NCBI RefSeq assembly: GCF_947503125.1
Contig: NZ_CANNCR010000006.1
Span: 112,516-176,515, forward strand
Source of the DNA: an uncultured Metabacillus sp.
GTDB lineage: Bacteria > Bacillota > Bacilli > Bacillales > Bacillaceae
DNA length: 64,000 nucleotides
Direction: 5' to 3'
The position numbers and the translations under genes were made by a program. This document shows, in pieces, positions 61,643 to 64,000 of this stretch. Within the stretch, counting starts at the first letter, position 1; every line of letters starts with the position of its first letter. The notes under the pieces were generated by a model. The model worked only from the letters and a program-made list of their open reading frames with translations, ran no database searches and was not told the origin of the DNA.

Positions 61643-62512
61643 GTGAAAAAAGCGGCTGCACTTTTTCTGCAATTTTTAACAGCATGTATCGGAATTATCA
61701 TCATTGGGGCACTGCCATCATTATTTGTTGCAACAAACACAGGTGAAGGCCATTTCCATCTGTTAGTCGAAACGATCGGGAAAATCATCTATAGTCTTTT
61801 TCATTTTGATCAAATGACATTTTTCATAAGAGGCGAAGAATATAAAGTATATCCATTCATTATAGATGGTGCCTTTTATTCATTAACACTCATCTTTTCT
61901 GCCTTGTTTTTAGCTTACATTACATCTGTTTTCTTAACAATTGGAACCATGCAGTGTCCAAAATGGCTTAGAGACAAAATAAAAATGGTGATTTATTTTT
62001 TCGAGTCATTGCCAGATATTCTGGTCGTGCTATTGTTGCAACTATTCGTCATTATTTTATTTAAAAAAACGGATGTACTGCTGATGAAGGTTGTGACAGT
62101 TGGGGATTCGCGAGCATATGGGTTGCCGATTATCTGTTTAGCTATTCTGCCCGCTATTCAGCTTTTCAGGATCACGCTTCATTTATATGAAGAGGAGCTG
62201 GGCAAGGATTATGTTTTACTTGGGAGAGCAAAGGGTCTAAAACACACATTTATTTTAATCATCCATATTTTGCGCAACACAATGATCTCTTTATTTTTCC
62301 GTATGAAAGAAACAATCTGGTTTATGCTTTCTTCATTAGTGGTTGTCGAGCTATTATTTGGGATTTTTGGCATCACTTATTATTTAACAACCTATATGAT
62401 TCCTGAAGTCTTTACCTTTCTTCTTCTGTTTATATTTGTTCCGATTTTTCTTTTTTACCACCTTGTTAAATGGCTTCTAGAAAAGACGATTAAAGGAGGC
62501 GAAACAATCTGA
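61643..62512 (+). CDS. ABC transporter permease, OppB/DppB type
   Basis: A 289-residue inner-membrane permease with about six helices and the ATPase-docking EAA loop (LGKDYVLLGRAKGLKHTF). It should pair with the next gene's product. The GTG start follows GGGGGTGAAAG. No ATPase or binding-protein gene is visible nearby, so substrate (peptide, nickel or other) cannot be told. Confidence 0.88.
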   Translation: MKKAAALFLQFLTACIGIIIIGALPSLFVATNTGEGHFHLLVETIGKIIYSLFHFDQMTFFIRGEEYKVYPFIIDGAFYSLTLIFSALFLAYITSVFLTIGTMQCPKWLRDKIKMVIYFFESLPDILVVLLLQLFVIILFKKTDVLLMKVVTVGDSRAYGLPIICLAILPAIQLFRITLHLYEEELGKDYVLLGRAKGLKHTFILIIHILRNTMISLFFRMKETIWFMLSSLVVVELLFGIFGITYYLTTYMIPEVFTFLLLFIFVPIFLFYHLVKWLLEKTIKGGETI

Positions 62513-63525
62513 TGATCAAATTATTTAAACAGCCGCTATTTTTAATTGGCTTTCTCTTTATTACTGGCCTCCTTTGCACTAGCTTTATTTATTCAGAGGT
62601 CGTTGATCATAAGGGACGCCAGATTTACCATATCTTTGGCGAAAATAATGAATTAATCGATTCTTCTCCAATTGCACCTAGAGTAGAAGCTCCCCTGGGA
62701 ACGGACAGACTTGGCTTCGATATGTTAAGCAAGGTGCTAATAGGGGCGAAATTTACGATCATCGCGGCATTTGTTATTGCGACACTTCGAATGGTCATTT
62801 CAATACCTCTAGGTTTAATGCTAGGATCATATTTTTCAAGAATACGAAGGTATGTAAATAGCTTAGTTGATGCCTTTCACTTTATTCCATTGACGATTAT
62901 TGCGATCTATTTATTAGGTCCTGTGCTTGTTCAATATCCAGGAATGAATACTTACACGCTTTTTGAGCGAATGTTCATTGAAGTTATTGTGTTAACTTTA
63001 TTAACTGTACCGATCTTGACGGTGTTAATCGGAAATGAAACAAGTGAATTATTCAAAGCTGAATTTATTTTAAGTGCAAAAACATTAGGAGGCAGGAAGC
63101 CGCATATCATTATAAAACATATTCTTCCCATCTTGAAGGGGCGATTTTTCATCTTATTTGGTCAGCAATTCGTACAAACCTTGCTTGTCATGGCACATCT
63201 CGGCTTATTCAATCTTTATTTTGGTGGAACATTAATGTCTCACTCTGGAGCAAATGAGGCGGATCCGCCGCGCTCCATTACAAATGAGTGGTCTGGCCTG
63301 ATCGGCGGTAGTAAAGAATTTCTGCAATGGGCTCCTTGGATTACTTTTACACCAATCGTCTGTTTTGCGCTAACGATTTTGGCGGTTACGTTTATGGTAG
63401 AGGGGTATTCAAGAGTATCTACAGGAAGGCCTGTTTATTTTAAAAAGAGGCGCGAAGCTAAAAAACAAAGGAATCAACCAGTGGAAGCTGATTTTACTTT
63501 TCTTAATAAATCGGAGCAACTATAA
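62512..63525 (+). CDS. ABC transporter permease, OppC/DppC type
   Basis: A 337-residue permease with an N-terminal helix, an extracellular segment with the OppC-type motif APLGTDRLGFDMLSK, and about five further helices with an EAA-like loop (LSAKTLGGRKPHIIIKHILP). The start overlaps the preceding stop (TGATG) and has an AAAGGAGG site. Forms the heterodimeric channel with the OppB-type protein. Confidence 0.9.
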   Translation: MIKLFKQPLFLIGFLFITGLLCTSFIYSEVVDHKGRQIYHIFGENNELIDSSPIAPRVEAPLGTDRLGFDMLSKVLIGAKFTIIAAFVIATLRMVISIPLGLMLGSYFSRIRRYVNSLVDAFHFIPLTIIAIYLLGPVLVQYPGMNTYTLFERMFIEVIVLTLLTVPILTVLIGNETSELFKAEFILSAKTLGGRKPHIIIKHILPILKGRFFILFGQQFVQTLLVMAHLGLFNLYFGGTLMSHSGANEADPPRSITNEWSGLIGGSKEFLQWAPWITFTPIVCFALTILAVTFMVEGYSRVSTGRPVYFKKRREAKKQRNQPVEADFTFLNKSEQL

Positions 63526-63586
63526 AATGTTATTTATTAAATAATGTCTTTTAATAGGAGAATAGGGATAATTATGATGAAAAACC

Positions 63587-63810
63587 TGTGTATAACTTGT
63601 GAATAGTGGATAAAAGTCCTAATAGATATTGTGGCGAACGTTTGTACTCACACAAAATGTGGATAGAAATTGTGGATATGTTGATAACTTTTGTGGATAA
63701 TCTGTTGTTAACCGAAATTTCAGCTGTTAATATCTAAATTTTTCGAGCATATAATTCAAAAATTCCTTAGAATAATAAATTTTTAACAGCTTATTAGAAA
63801 GTTACCCACA
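63587..63810. promoter_or_regulatory. Cluster of DnaA-box-like sites
   Basis: Eight 9-mers close to the DnaA box (TTATCCACA; TGTGGATAA in the other direction) occur in 224 bases: TGTGTATAA 63587, TGTGAATAG 63598, AGTGGATAA 63605, TGTGGATAG 63658, TGTGGATAT 63671, TGTTGATAA 63679, TGTGGATAA 63692 (perfect), and TTACCCACA 63802. Six of the eight differ by one base. No replication gene is in sight. Confidence 0.7.
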
Positions 63811-63849
63811 ATTAAAAATTAATTTTAAGTATCGAATGTGTTTTCTTTT

Positions 63850-64000
63850 AAAGTTTAAAAAAGTATAAAGTTTTGTACTTAGTTTTAGTGTCTAGCTCCA
63901 GCGCCTAGCCCCTCGAGGTCATAAGCCACTCATGAATTGAAGGCAAAGAACGCCTTCTATTCATGAGCGTCTTATTTGCCCTAGGCTGAGCAAGGCGCTT
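63850..64000 (+). repeat. Dispersed repeat copy F (long form, cut by window end)
   Basis: Reads AAGTTTAAAAAAGTATAAAG, TTTTGTACTTAGTTTTAGTG, then TCTAGCTCCAGCGCCTAGCC and CCTCGAGGTC. A hairpin pairs 63931-63944 with 63952-63965, with loop AAAGAAC and the same single T-T mismatch as in copy D. It ends at AAGGCGCTT at the last base. Confidence 0.88.

Noticed and set aside
63587..63810. Reading the DnaA-box cluster as the chromosomal origin
   Set aside because: No dnaA, dnaN, rpmH or other origin-linked gene lies within the window and the flanking genes are transporters. Only a DnaA-binding cluster is claimed.

Overview
The window is about 40% G+C with Bacillus-type ribosome-binding sites, sigma-A promoters and gene content (Yuk/Ess type VII secretion, NasABCDEF, LiaFSR, TreP-TreA-TreR, TnrA-type operators). 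It fits a chromosome segment of a soil or environmental member of the Bacillaceae. No species is named, because no rRNA or other diagnostic marker is present. No tRNA, rRNA, CRISPR array, intact insertion sequence or prophage was seen.

Layout. 1-3133: the end of a multidrug-type ABC exporter, a 31-residue peptide gene, a UMF1-type transporter and an acetyltransferase. 3134-19200: a complete type VII secretion operon (esxA, yukD, essB, essC, esaA, essA) followed by two small LXG partner genes, an LXG polymorphic toxin, its probable immunity gene, and a string of orphan or decayed toxin-tip and immunity modules. One of these modules repeats about 385 bp of the toxin gene. A nanE remnant ends the block. 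19703-25290: pepT and the trehalose operon with a TreR-type operator inside the promoter. 25439-33071: a SEC-C protein, adenine deaminase, an EamA transporter, a split ThrE-type exporter, purU and a hemD-like gene. 33105-34772: a MarR regulator and its MFS pump.

34998-45848 is a nitrate assimilation locus. The transporter gene nasA diverges from nasBC and nasDEF. Each of the three promoters has a TnrA-type box centred 50 bp upstream of the predicted start, so nitrate uptake, reduction to nitrite, reduction to ammonium and siroheme synthesis appear to be switched on together under nitrogen limitation. 45940-54313: a 49-residue protein, a Rieske oxidoreductase, the cell-envelope stress module (lmo0954-like, PspA/LiaH, LiaF, LiaS, LiaR), an RsbR-type protein and an ABC-F ATPase. 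54795-63525: nupC, topB, a small membrane protein, niaP, a nitroreductase and two Opp-type permeases. The window ends in a cluster of DnaA-box-like sites and a dispersed repeat.

The observations most worth pursuing are the LXG toxin-immunity cassette array with a recombinogenic repeat, a six-copy dispersed repeat whose two long copies share a hairpin with compensatory changes, the DnaA-box cluster, the -50 spacing of the three TnrA-type boxes, and several structured leaders with no known family.
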